From Notamacropus eugenii (taxonomy: Eukaryota > Chordata > Mammalia > Diprotodontia > Macropodidae), in NCBI RefSeq assembly GCF_028372415.1, contig NC_092876.1, positions 61,218,385 to 61,282,384 on the forward strand: a DNA stretch of 64,000 nt, read 5' to 3'. Below, one piece after another: positions 31,976 through 64,000 of this stretch. The notes beneath the pieces were generated by a model. The model saw nothing but the letters and a program-made list of their open reading frames with translations, did no database searches and was not told where the DNA came from. Numbering within the stretch: position 1 is the first letter of the stretch; the number at the start of each line of letters is the position of its first letter. The position numbers and the translations under genes were made by a program.

Positions 31976-33340
31976 GAAGGTTTACACAAAGGGTACACCT
32001 AATGAATGATATAAAACTCTTAAGAGCTAGTGAGTGTGTGCTATCAGAGAGAGAGCTTTGGGCTCAAATTCTGCCTTATTTAATCTCCCAGAGCTCGAGC
32101 TTCCTCACCCTTAAAACACATGGATTGGGGTAGATGTCTTCTATATATCTGATCCTCTGAGACAGTAAGTAGAGAAGAGATGGGGCATGAGCTTATACTT
32201 CCTGTCTCTGATCCATAAAATGGGGGTAATAATGCTGGTACCACCTACTTCACAGAGTTGTTGGGAGGAAAGTGCCTGGTAGAGCTTAAGTACTATAAAA
32301 TCTTGAGTTTTTCTTCTAGGAGAGAGGCATCAAGTGAGCAATGGTGCCCACAGAGCCTTGGTTGGAGGGAGGAGACCAGCTTGTCTAGAGGGGCCAGTTC
32401 TAGTGGGAGTCTAGTGAACATTAAGATAGGAGAGGACTAGAAGGTGGCAGCCAACAGTGACGGGATAATGGTATGGTGTGGAGTCCATTATTAGCTTCAC
32501 CTAGAACACAGCCCTGGAACTGAGCTTTCTAAGCTCAACAGCCTGATGCTTTAACCATTCATTCATTCATTCTCTCACCATAGTCAGGACTAAACACAAG
32601 CGAGATGATCACAGCATGCCAAGGGCATCATATGCACAAAAGCACATTTAAAAATACTCAAATGGATCTTTGTTGTCCTTGATACGGGGACTGCTACCAA
32701 GGATGCAGAACCCAACCCCTCCCCCAGTGACCCATCCCTTTAAGTCATTCTTTTCTACCTCTCTCCACACATTTGCCATGGAAGGTGCCATCAGTGTGCT
32801 GGGAGGTTTACTCATTTTTTTCTCTTTTCTTTTCTTTTTTTCCTCTATTTCTCTTGAGATCACTAGGATGCCAATGGAACATGCAGGATTTCCATTCCAC
32901 ACTCTCATTAGATAACCAGCCCATCTTTCGATCCAAGAAACATAGAAAAATTTTAATATGGCTTTTTATAAATACACACACTTTTAATGCTGGAAAATTC
33001 TGCCTTTCATGGATCTTTTCTTTTTCTTTTTTTGCTTGCCCAATTATACCGGATGAACTGTTACACTGGAGGAGGCCAAAGATTCCCAGTGGTCAGTAGG
33101 ACACAGACTTTACAAAGGCCTTGTTTTAGCTTCTCTCTGTCACTGCTGAAAGAACCCTGCAGACTCAGGCTGTGAGGGCACAGCTCTGCCATTTATTAGC
33201 CAGGAAAAATAGGTCCACTTCTCTGAAACTCAGTTTCTCCATGAGTGAAATTGGTATGAGAATATTTGCACTACCTTCTGAATCTGAGAAGGAAGGAGGA
33301 GAGTTCTTTGCAGACCTCGAAGCACTAAAAAAATGTGAGC
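31976..33340. other. Intergenic DNA with faint MIR pieces
   Basis: MIR-like cores are visible near 32,040-32,160 and 33,140-33,350 (CACAGCTCTGCCATTTATTA, TGAAACTCAGTTTCTCCATG). 32,460-33,120 is otherwise unassigned. No gene is seen. Confidence 0.4.
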
Positions 33341-33420
33341 TATTAGCATTCATTCATTTGTTCAATTTCATTTTATTCAACATTCATTCATTCAACATCA
33401 ATTTTATTAATGAAAACAGT
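33341..33420. repeat. (ATTC)n-rich low-complexity run
   Basis: Interrupted ATTC/TTCA units. Confidence 0.7.
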
Positions 33421-33544
33421 GTTTGTAATGATAAAGAGCAGTGAAGAAGCACAGAGGATTATATTCAAATATAATAGACACATTGTGTATGAATAGACAC
33501 AAGTGAGGAAATGATCATGGTATCACAGTGTTCAGAAATAGAAG

Positions 33545-33790
33545 GGGACTTAGGGAATGTCAGAGCTGGGAGGGCCCTTAGGACACGGGATGTCAGAGCT
33601 GGGAGGGCCCTTAGGACACAGGATATCAAAGCTGGGAGGGCCCTTAGGACACGGGATGTCAGAGCTGGGAGGGCCCTTAGAGTCCGTTAGCCCAGTGTTG
33701 ATTTTTACCTAGTCCCTACATTTTAGAGGAGGATACTGTGGTCCAGGGATGTAAAAAGTTCTTAAGGTCGTCCATCTTCCCGTTCAGGGC
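33545..33790 (-). repeat. 33-bp tandem array B on a MIR3-type tail
   Basis: Four copies with a period of exactly 33 bp. The units begin TTAGGACACGGGATGTCAG and end GCTGGGAGGGCCC, and are nearly identical to each other. The array passes into a decayed reversed MIR3 body (TACATTTTAGAGGAGGATAC). Confidence 0.9.
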
Positions 33791-34399
33791 TGCCTTTCCC
33801 ATGGCATGTCTTGGGACATGTGAAATAGCTTCAAAGGCAGACTAGGTACCAAAGCTAAAGGCCAGGTGGGGCTCTGGGTCAGAAGAGAGATCTCTGCTCC
33901 CAGCAGCTAGCTAAGTGACAGCTCAGTGTCTCTCTCCTATCTCCTAGGGTTCCTTAACAAAGGGCTGTTCGAGACAAAGGCTTTGCTGTGAGCAGTGCTG
34001 TCTCCTGTTTCCTCTTGGGGAAGAAGGGAGGGGAAATTTGTTGAGATGGAGATGGTTGTTCACATAGCGCACTAGACCACTTCTAGGCAAGGTCTTGCAG
34101 AGAAAGCCCCTGGGTGATCTTAGTTGTGTCACTTAATTTCTGGGGACTTGGTGGGGGGGAGGGCTAATGACTTGGGCTTGGCCTGCTTGGTGGGAGTTTG
34201 GCTCAGGAGAGGGGGTACTCCTAGCTGCCCCTGCTGGGGAGAAAACAGACCCTGTAACTTCAGAGAGCGCTCAGGTCTGGCTCCCGGGGGGAGGATTCCA
34301 TTTTCCCAATTTACTAATTTGTTCCACATTGTGCCTTGACTCGGGGCAGGACTAAGGAAAGCTTGGCAGGAGGGGAAGGGGATGGGGTGGGCAAAAGAG

Positions 34400-34560
34400 A
34401 CCAGATCATAAGAGGCCAGGGTCTAGAGCAGAAAGGGCCTCAGAAGTCAGTCAGCTCAACTCCCTCCTTTGAGACACGTAAAAACCAAGACCCAGAAAAG
34501 GGTAATGACTTATCCCAGGTCATATGGGGTGAGTGGCAAAGCTAGGATTTGACCCCACTT
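34400..34560 (-). mobile_element. MIR3-type SINE
   Basis: AGAGCAGAAAGGGCCTCAGA, AATGACTTATCCCAGGTCAT and GCTAGGATTTGACCCC, in reverse order of the element. Confidence 0.6.
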
Positions 34561-34719
34561 CCCAGTCTGTTTCAACATTTCTTAGAAAACAGAAGGGAAT
34601 GGTAGGGATTGAAGACCACATGGGAGAATTCTCTCTTCTCCTGACATCCTGTGGGGTCCCTACTTCATCATGAGGGGGGGGCAGGAGGCCAGTAGCCAAT
34701 GGGAATATAGTTCTACAAT

Positions 34720-35190
34720 TCAACTCATTTCCACAAACATTTGTTAAGCTGTGCAGAGTGAAAGGCTGACATACTAGATATTGGGGGAAATAGGAAATTT
34801 AGAGAAAGCCCAGACCCTGCCCTTGAGAAGCTTATAGTCCAGCTGGGGCTGAGGCACCAAAGCAGAAAAAAATCCTAAGGCTCATCAACAGATGCTTGAA
34901 AGCCAGCTGGTGTCATGTTGGCCACTCTTGAAGTTGATGGAACCACAGGTCCACAGGTCTTTTTTTTTGTCTTAAAGGTAAAAAAAGGGCATAGCAAAGA
35001 TGCCCTCAAAGGTCCACGCAGGATTCAAGGAAAGAAATATTTCTTTGCTGGGAAAATCAAAGAAGGCTTCTTGCAGGTGACATCTGCGTTAGGCTTTGGA
35101 GTCAACAAGCATTAATTTATTAAGTACCTACTATGTGCCAGGCACTGTGCTAAGTGCTGGGCATATAAATACAAGCAGAAAAAGACACAC
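34720..35190 (-). mobile_element. L2 LINE 3' ends
   Basis: 34,722-34,860 (TTGAGAAGCTTATAGTCCAG) and 35,102-35,180 (TAAGTACCTACTATGTGCCA, GGCACTGTGCTAAGTGCTGG). Confidence 0.65.
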
Positions 35191-37000
35191 TGATTTTGAG
35201 TCATTGATAAGGGACCTCAGAGGTCATCTAGCCTTGCTTTACATAGAATTAACTGAGTCCCTACATGATTTTGTCACAGAGTTGGCCTGAGGGCCAAGAA
35301 GACCTGAGTTCTAGTCCTGACTCGCACTCATATTTTCCAGGTGACCCTGGTTAAGTCTTTAACAACTCAGCATTCTATGCAGTTCTCTAAAACTACCCAT
35401 GGCAGAAAAGGTGCTGACCCACACTGGTTTCTGGGAGTTCCCTTTGTCAGTGAAATAATTGGCCAAATCCTGACCTTTTATCACAGCAGTTGCCCAGGAA
35501 TGATTTGAACCCAAATCCTCTGACTCCATTCCAGGACTCTTCCCACTGTTCCTCATTGCTTCCAAGGATGGATAGGAATTCACCCTAGGACTTGGAGGAA
35601 AGGGAGCCCTACAGGGGTGGGATACAGGCTGAGTAAAGATACAGAGGCCAGGACTGAGTAATGTTAAGTGGGCCAAACTCTCTGCCTCTTAGCATGCCCT
35701 GGTGTCCCCAGGTCTTCCCCTTTATTATCTTATCATGAAATACTATATATTAATGTTTGCATGTCTTATATACCTGCTAGATGGTAAGCTCTGTGAGAGT
35801 GACTATATTACCCAAACTGCATATCTCTTTCACTGCTGGTAGTTTGTTGAAATAGACTATTCAGTTTGACTGGAGCATAGATTATTTGGTGGGGAAGAAG
35901 AAATGAAATGGGAAAGGTTGGATAGCAAAATTTCATGGAGGGGAATCTTTTTGGAACTTCAGGCTAATGGGTTGAGACTTTATTTGATAGGCATTTGAGA
36001 TATCCTAAAGGATTGAGGGCAAAAGAGGACAGCTATGAGGTAAAGAAGACCTGAAGTTAAGAAACCCAAGGGTTTGAATCCCAGAGACAACACTCAGTGG
36101 CTGCGTGACCATGGGGGAGTCACTTCCCTGCTGGGGGCTTGGAATTTCTGCTCCTGTGAAGACAACTCTCCAAGGCCCAGTTTCTATCCTGCTACATTGA
36201 TCCCTTTTAAGGGACAGTCTAAAATCCTAGGATCATTCTTCCCAATTCCCATTGGGGAATTTTATGTAGTAACTGTAAGATGAGCTTCCATTTCTCCAAT
36301 ATTTTGTAGGCCATCCAGGTAAAAAGTTCAAAGTCTTTGTCACCATTACAGATAGGGTTTTGTTTTTACACTTTATGAGGCAGAAAGGGGAGGTGACTAG
36401 CCCCTTCCTAGCCACATACGTGTCAGGAGGTGTTGGAGCTAGGATTTGAATCCAGGCCTTCTGAGTTCAAATCCAAGTGCAGATCCATTGAACGAAAATG
36501 CCTCAAACCCTGAGGCTAAGAGGAGGCAAAGGATTGATGGAAGGAGAAGTATCTCAGAAACAGAGCCAGAGCTGAAGGCATGTCAGGGGCCATTTCACCT
36601 AACCATTTTATGTTCCAGGCCCCAAGGAAACTCAGTGACTTGCCATGGTCACACAGTTAATAAGTGGAAAAGGTGGGATTTGAACCCTGAGACCACTTGT
36701 TTCTGAGGCTTTCTCTCCTCAAGGGATGCTGTCTCTGGAGGTCCTAGGATATATTCCAGGCAAGGCTAGATTTGTCAGGCTTGATAGAGAAGAGTCTACC
36801 TTCAGGGGAAGGCTGGACTGCATGTCCTCTGAGGTCCCCTGTGCTGCTGAGAAGCTATAATCCTGTGACTTCATCTGTGTGGTACTCCCCTTACCAAAGA
36901 AGGGGTGATCCCCCCTGTACCTTACGGAGAAACTTCATGACTTATACTGGCCTAGTGATGAATCCTTGCACCTACTCAGGTTGGTCCTTGAATAACAGGG
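35191..37000. other. Intergenic DNA with scattered MIR/L2 pieces
   Basis: Visible pieces include a MIR-type SINE at about 36,030-36,170, a reversed MIR at about 36,350-36,480 and a reversed MIR3 at about 36,560-36,700 (CAGTGACTTGCCATGGTCAC). No exon is supported. Confidence 0.45.
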
Positions 37001-37009
37001 AGGGAAGGA

Positions 37010-37255
37010 GGGAACAAATATTTGTTGAGCACTTATTATGTGCAGGTACTGTGCTAAATGTTTTATAATCTCATTTGATCCCGACAACAATCTTGTGAGG
37101 TAAGTCCTATGATTATTCCCATTTTACAGTTGAGGAAAATGAGGCAGAAAAAAGGTTAAGTGACTTGCCCAAGGTCACACAGCTAATAAATTTGAACTCG
37201 GATCTTTCTGACTTCCAGGCCCAGCATTCTGTCCACTGCATCACCTAGCTGCCTC
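37010..37255 (-). mobile_element. MIR/L2-type retroposon, reversed
   Basis: TGTTGAGCACTTATTATGTG, TCATTTGATCCCGACAACAA, GTGACTTGCCCAAGGTCACA and TGCATCACCTAGCTGCCTCA, in order. Confidence 0.7.
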
Positions 37256-37639
37256 AGCAGACTCTTGACTCCTCACTGAGCCTGAACCCAAAGCTTTTCC
37301 AAGCTGACAGGTCCTGCCAGGGCACCTAAGTCAGCCACCTCCTAATAATGAAGAAATCATTCATCGTTATCTCTCTTTGCTGATAGCAGGGAAATACTGC
37401 AATGTAACCAGCAGGGGGAGCTCACACAGTGTCATTTTTGTGGATGAGTTGGTGGGGGAAGGGAAAGAGAGGAAAGCCAGATATCCAGATAACCAATGTG
37501 GACCTGACACCATCCCACCCTGCCCCCCATCCTCGGCTTCTGCTTCGGGTGTCCATATGTAGCCTGTCTGAAAGGGCAGTTCTGGACCCAGCTGGCACAT
37601 AATCCAGAGTCTCAGTGAATCACAAAAGAGTAGCTCTAG

Positions 37640-38010
37640 AAGAGACCTTAGAACACAGAATGTCAGAGCTGGGAGGGCCCTTAGAACCCAGACTGTCAGA
37701 GCTGGGAGGGCCCTTAGAACCCAGGGTGTCAGAGCTGAGAGGGCCCTTAGAACCAAGGGTGTCAGAGCTGGGAGGGCCCTTAGAACACAGAATGTCAGAG
37801 CTGGGAGGGCCCTTAGAACATGAAATGTCCCAGCTGGGGGTGGGCAGGGCTTAGAACATGGAATATCAGATTTGGGTGGGGGGTCTTAGAACATGGAATG
37901 TCAGAAGTAGGAGAGTCATTAGAACCCAAGACATGAGCGTTAAGAGGGCCCTCAGAACATGGAATGTCAAGAGTTGAAAGGAGTCTTACAGACCATCTAA
38001 TCCAACACTC
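37640..38010 (-). repeat. 33-bp tandem array C, largest, just past the ECE1 3' end
   Basis: Five well-kept 33-bp units (37,650-37,815; unit starts TTAGAACCCAGACTGTCAG and ends GCTGGGAGGGCCC), then four to five decayed ones, ending in ACCATCTAATCCAACACTC. As 33 is a multiple of three, it keeps an 11-residue repeat open (ELGGPLEPRVS) that is not a gene. It ends about 110 bp beyond the probable ECE1 cleavage site. Confidence 0.9.
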
Positions 38011-38139
38011 AAATGAGTGTAGAAATGGGGGCCTCCCCAGGCAAAAGGTTCTCCCCCTGTTCCGCTCCCCCTGACTCCCAGGCCCTCAGCACTTGGCTGC
38101 CCTCAGATACAGAAGCAGGCAGCCCTCAGGTAGAAGTCC

Positions 38140-38145
38140 TTTATT
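38140..38145 (-). terminator. ECE1: Probable main poly(A) signal of ECE1 (AATAAA)
   Basis: The minus strand reads TTTGTAATTGAAATAAAGGA, followed within 30 bases by T/G-rich sequence (CTGCCTGCTTCTGTATCTG). It is the last canonical hexamer before the repeats resume at 38,010. Cleavage is expected near 38,120. Confidence 0.7.
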
Positions 38146-38519
38146 TCAATTACAAAAGTGCCACAATGAAAACTACAGTAGCACAAAAAATAAAAATAAA
38201 AATGAAATCCCCATCCCCTCAGTTCCCATGTCCATCCACACACCTGGTGAGCAGCTGACAAGCCAGCCTGAGCCCCTGGGCCAGGCCCCTGACCCCTGGC
38301 TACATGCCCTGAGGGGTTCCTGGGGAGGGCTCAGCCTCCCTGCTCCTGGTCTTTCCTGTCCAGTTTTCTCTTTCTTTGCCTCACCACCTCCCTCAGTCCC
38401 ACACAACATGTGGAAACCATCAGGACCTTCCACATTCCTCTGAAGGATTACCCAGCCCCCATCACTTCCAACGGGGATACTGGTTTGCCCTTAACCCTGA
38501 AACTCCAGAGAACAGAGAC

Positions 38520-38720
38520 AAATGGATGAGGGGAGAAGGGGGGAGGGGAAGAAAACGAGAAGAAAGGAGGAGGGGGAGGGGACGAAGGGGAAAGGAAAGA
38601 AGGGAAAGAGCAAAGGGGAGGAGGGGAGGAAAAAGGGGAAGGGGAAAATCCGTGGAGAGAGGGGAAAAGAGGAAGACAGGGAGGAGAAGGGGTGGGAAGG
38701 CAAGGACAAGAAAAGAGCGA
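38520..38720. repeat. Homopurine block (GGGGA/GGAAA-rich) in the ECE1 3'UTR
   Basis: About 200 bases that are nearly all purine on the plus strand, so the ECE1 transcript carries a polypyrimidine stretch. The long open frames here on both strands are compositional artefacts. Confidence 0.9.
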
Positions 38721-38874
38721 CGCAACAACCTCCAAAGGACATACATCAACTATGATCATTCAAGACAGACGGACAGATGCTCCAGTGGTTGGGTCCCAGG
38801 CCTACCCTGGGCTGGTCACATTGGCTTGCTGGGGATTTTCTTTGATGGATGGGGGTTGGAGAAGGGGAGAAGAC

Positions 38875-38880
38875 TTTATT
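38875..38880 (-). terminator. ECE1: Alternative upstream poly(A) signal (AATAAA)
   Basis: AGTTCCAATAAAGTCTTC on the minus strand would give a 3'UTR shorter by about 0.7 kb, lacking the homopurine block. Confidence 0.4.
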
Positions 38881-39108
38881 GGAACTGGGTCTGGGTCAGC
38901 TAGCTTGGGCCTCTACCTTAAAAATCCTTCCTGCCTCCTTTCTCCCTCCTTAACAGACCCCAAAGTACTGGGGACTTTGTACAGAGACTAGGTCCCTGCA
39001 GAGTTCCTACCCCCGAGACCACAGACTTTTGCCCAATTTGGCAAGGTGACCAGGAGACTGACCACCATTAGGGGGAGGGGCAGGAACCCATTCAGCTCTG
39101 GGCAGAAG

Positions 39109-39155
39109 TGTGTGTGTGTGAGTGTGTGAGTGTGTGAGGTGTGTGAGTGTGAGAG

Positions 39156-39249
<94 letters not shown>

Positions 39250-39252
39250 TGT
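39109..39252. repeat. Compound (GT)n-(GA)n-(GT)n microsatellite in the ECE1 3'UTR
   Basis: GTGTGAGT units, then about 17 GA units, then about 27 GT units. In the transcript this reads (AC)n(TC)n(AC)n. Length variation between individuals is likely. Confidence 0.95.
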
Positions 39253-40864
39253 AGGGCTGGGTGGCCTTGAAAGCCAGTCAGACACTTGGTGGGAATTCTT
39301 TGTGGAAAAAAGAGGTTCTCCTTAGGGCCGAACCCTAGATAAGGCACTAGAAGACCGAAGGCCTGGGCTGAGATGGTACTAAGGTCATGGCGGATAGGGG
39401 GTGAGGGTGGGGAACCAATCCAGCCTTCCTTACAGGCATGAACCACCAACCCCACAGGTCCCTATGGCATGTGCAAGACGAGCCCATAACCCTACTGAGT
39501 CCAAGAGGTCACTTGGACCCCAGGGATATCTCAGGGTTAGCCAAGGGTGAAGAGGTGAGACATAGTGGCCAAGAGGGGTTTTCTGACCCATGACTTTCTC
39601 TAACAGGATCCTCAGGCAGATTGTCAGCACAGCCAGGGGGCCAGACGGTAGCTGGACGTAGCCCTGAGCTGACCAGAGGGGTGGTCACTGAAATGGCTGG
39701 AACTTGGTGGCGCTGAGGGCGGGAGTTGGCAATGGGTACATGTTGGCCAAGTGACAAAAAGAAGAAAATGAGGGCACTCACCCCTCAGGGGGCTCAGGGT
39801 TTGAAGCTACAGCCATCCCTTTTTATGGGGCAGGGAGGTTTATGGTTGCTGCTGACAAGACGCAGCCAACCTAAGTAATCTCACTCCCAGCTCCAACTGC
39901 TACTATAAATTCCCTTTAAAAATGGACCAAGGTGGATGGGACTGTCTTCCCTATTCCCATCCCCTTCTGGGAAGGCAGAACCCTTGCTCAGTGGCTGAGG
40001 GCTCTCACTGACTGAGCAGAGGGTGGGGGCTTCAGAATTTAGGTGCCAAGGAAAGGGAAGAGGGACGGAGCCAGAGACCGATTGTGCCATCCTGAATCTC
40101 TCCTGATTTCCTACCCTCATGGCTCCTTAATGGGACTCCTGAGGAGAACCAAGAAGGAAGTCCTACAGTTACTGTGAATGCTTCAGGATGTCCCTCTGGC
40201 CCCCCGAAGTTTGAGCCGGGGAGTCATGCTCTTGGCCCAGCAGCCAGTGGAGAGGGCTGGAAAAGGGCTGTCACTGTGGGGCTTCCCCAGTCCACAGGTT
40301 ATTAAAAAAAACATAATAAATATACCAATCCTTTCTTTAAAAAAAAAAAAAGTGTTTTAAATGCATTTTTCCCTGAAGATCTCCAGTGTATTCCACAATG
40401 TTCCAAAATGAATTTCCCCGAAATAGAGATTTGTTTAAAGCACTTAACACTGTGGTGTTTGTGGGTGTATCCGTTGTAACCCAGCACAGGTGGGACAAGT
40501 AACAGACAATGGCGCCAGTTCCCTGCCCTTGTCCCCAAGCAGCCGGACAGACACACAAACACCTGTGACGGCCATTGCAAGAGCTGACTCACAAGTGATT
40601 TGTGATTATAGGGGTTTTCACAGTGGATCCAATCTCTGGTTGGCACCAAAAGCCCATGGTTTGGGACCCCTTCCCATGGAGAGCTCTTCAAAGGTGGGGA
40701 GGGAGGGTGCTTGGGTAAGGAGGAGGGCCAGGGCAATGCCCTTGACAGATCGGGCAAGTGTTTCATTCCCTCCCTCCAGTCCTCCCCTTCCCTCCTCCCA
40801 GGGTCTTTGTCCTGCCTGTCCTTCCCATAACTCCCCATCCTCCTCCTTCCACCTGGATTCACCT

Positions 40865-63725
<22,861 letters not shown>

Positions 63726-63764
63726 CTGTGAATGCAAAATGAGGCAGTAAATAACTCCAGTCTA

Positions 63765-63935
63765 GAGGAAGTGTGGTGATGTGGAAAGAGTGTTGGACAG
63801 AGTCAGAGAAGCTGGGTTCAAATCCCACCGCCGATATCCACTTACCTGAATGACCTCAAGTTTCCTCATCTGTAAAATGAGGAGATCAGACAAGATAACC
63901 TCTAGGATCCCTGAAAGTTCTCAATCCATGAACCT
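63765..63935 (+). mobile_element. MIR3-type SINE
   Basis: GTGATGTGGAAAGAGTGTTG, GGGTTCAAATCCCACCGCCG, CAAGTTTCCTCATCTGTAAA, then the L3-like tail CAAGATAACCTCTAGGATCC. It has the single-copy tail form. Confidence 0.7.
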
Positions 63936-64000
63936 GGGCTTGTCTGATCTGAGTTTAATCATCTTCTCTGGACTTGACTCTAACACAGCGGTGTCATTCT

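Larger units (their letters stand above)
38122..40864 (-). other. ECE1: ECE1 3'UTR
   Basis: From the stop codon to the probable cleavage site, about 2.7 kb and comparable with the long 3'UTR known for human ECE1. It contains a GT/GA microsatellite (39,109-39,252), a 200-bp homopurine block (38,520-38,720) and a block at about 40,290-40,560 of ordinary complexity that looks unique. Almost no SINE or LINE lies within it, unlike the DNA on either side, which fits a retained transcript region. Confidence 0.75.

Noticed and set aside
37615-37854. Open frames with an 11-residue repeat (ELGGPLEPRVS and the reverse-strand counterpart)
   Set aside because: They arise because the tandem unit is 33 bp, a multiple of three. 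They run into retroposon sequence at both ends and have no start context or family.
14365-38010. CRISPR-like look of the 33-bp arrays
   Set aside because: Repeats abut directly with no unique spacers, the host is a mammal, and the unit is a retroposon tail.
38376-38903. Lys/Arg/Glu/Gly-rich 175-codon open frame, and Pro/Ser/Phe-rich frames opposite
   Set aside because: Compositional artefacts of the homopurine block in the 3'UTR.
39007-39455. Open frames with Thr-His and Ser-Leu repeats
   Set aside because: Translations of the GT/GA microsatellite in the ECE1 3'UTR.

Overview
The window is nuclear DNA from a mammal, almost certainly a marsupial. It has intron-split genes, a CpG island and very dense old retroposon debris (L2, L3/CR1, MIR and MIR3, L1 3' ends). 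It also carries SINEs of the marsupial type: a tRNA-like head, a MIR-type core, and an RTE/BovB-like tail close to GAGTCGGACACGACTGA. The species cannot be fixed from the sequence alone.

Two genes are supported, both on the minus strand. (1) The last nine coding exons of ECE1 (endothelin-converting enzyme 1, M13 zinc metallopeptidase) lie between 63,725 and 40,865, with a 3'UTR of about 2.7 kb ending near 38.12 kb. The nine exons join in phase into 344 residues that match human residues 427-770 one for one in length. They carry the zinc site HELTH, the GENIAD motif, the C-terminal catalytic histidine and the terminal CEVW. The upstream half of the gene lies beyond 64,000. (2) A strong CpG island at about 1.85-3.6 kb looks like the promoter and first exon of the next gene. 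Human synteny (EIF4G3 lies next to the 3' end of ECE1, same strand) makes EIF4G3 the best guess. An Ala/Gly/Pro-rich reading frame starts at 2,490, but it is not proven to be coding.

Layout: 1-1,760 presumed intron 1 of EIF4G3; 1,760-3,610 CpG island; 3.6-38.1 kb intergenic, almost wholly repeats (two long L2 copies in opposite orientation at 5.7-7.6 and 14.6-16.8 kb, L1 and L3 remnants, SINEs, two candidate solo LTRs in the window as a whole, a G-rich minisatellite at 29.4 kb); 38.1-63.7 kb ECE1 exons and repeat-filled introns.

The most unusual structure is a 33-bp tandem unit. It recurs as separate arrays at five places (14.4, 33.6, 37.7, 62.8 and 63.2 kb), each apparently grown from the tail of a MIR3/L3-type retroposon. 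Other structural observations are a direct duplication split by later insertions (17.65 and 20.06 kb), an inverted repeat with an L1 inside one arm (11.5 and 12.6 kb), and a tandem duplication beside the penultimate ECE1 exon. I found no new enzymatic or defence system and no CRISPR array, and no RNA gene that I can support.
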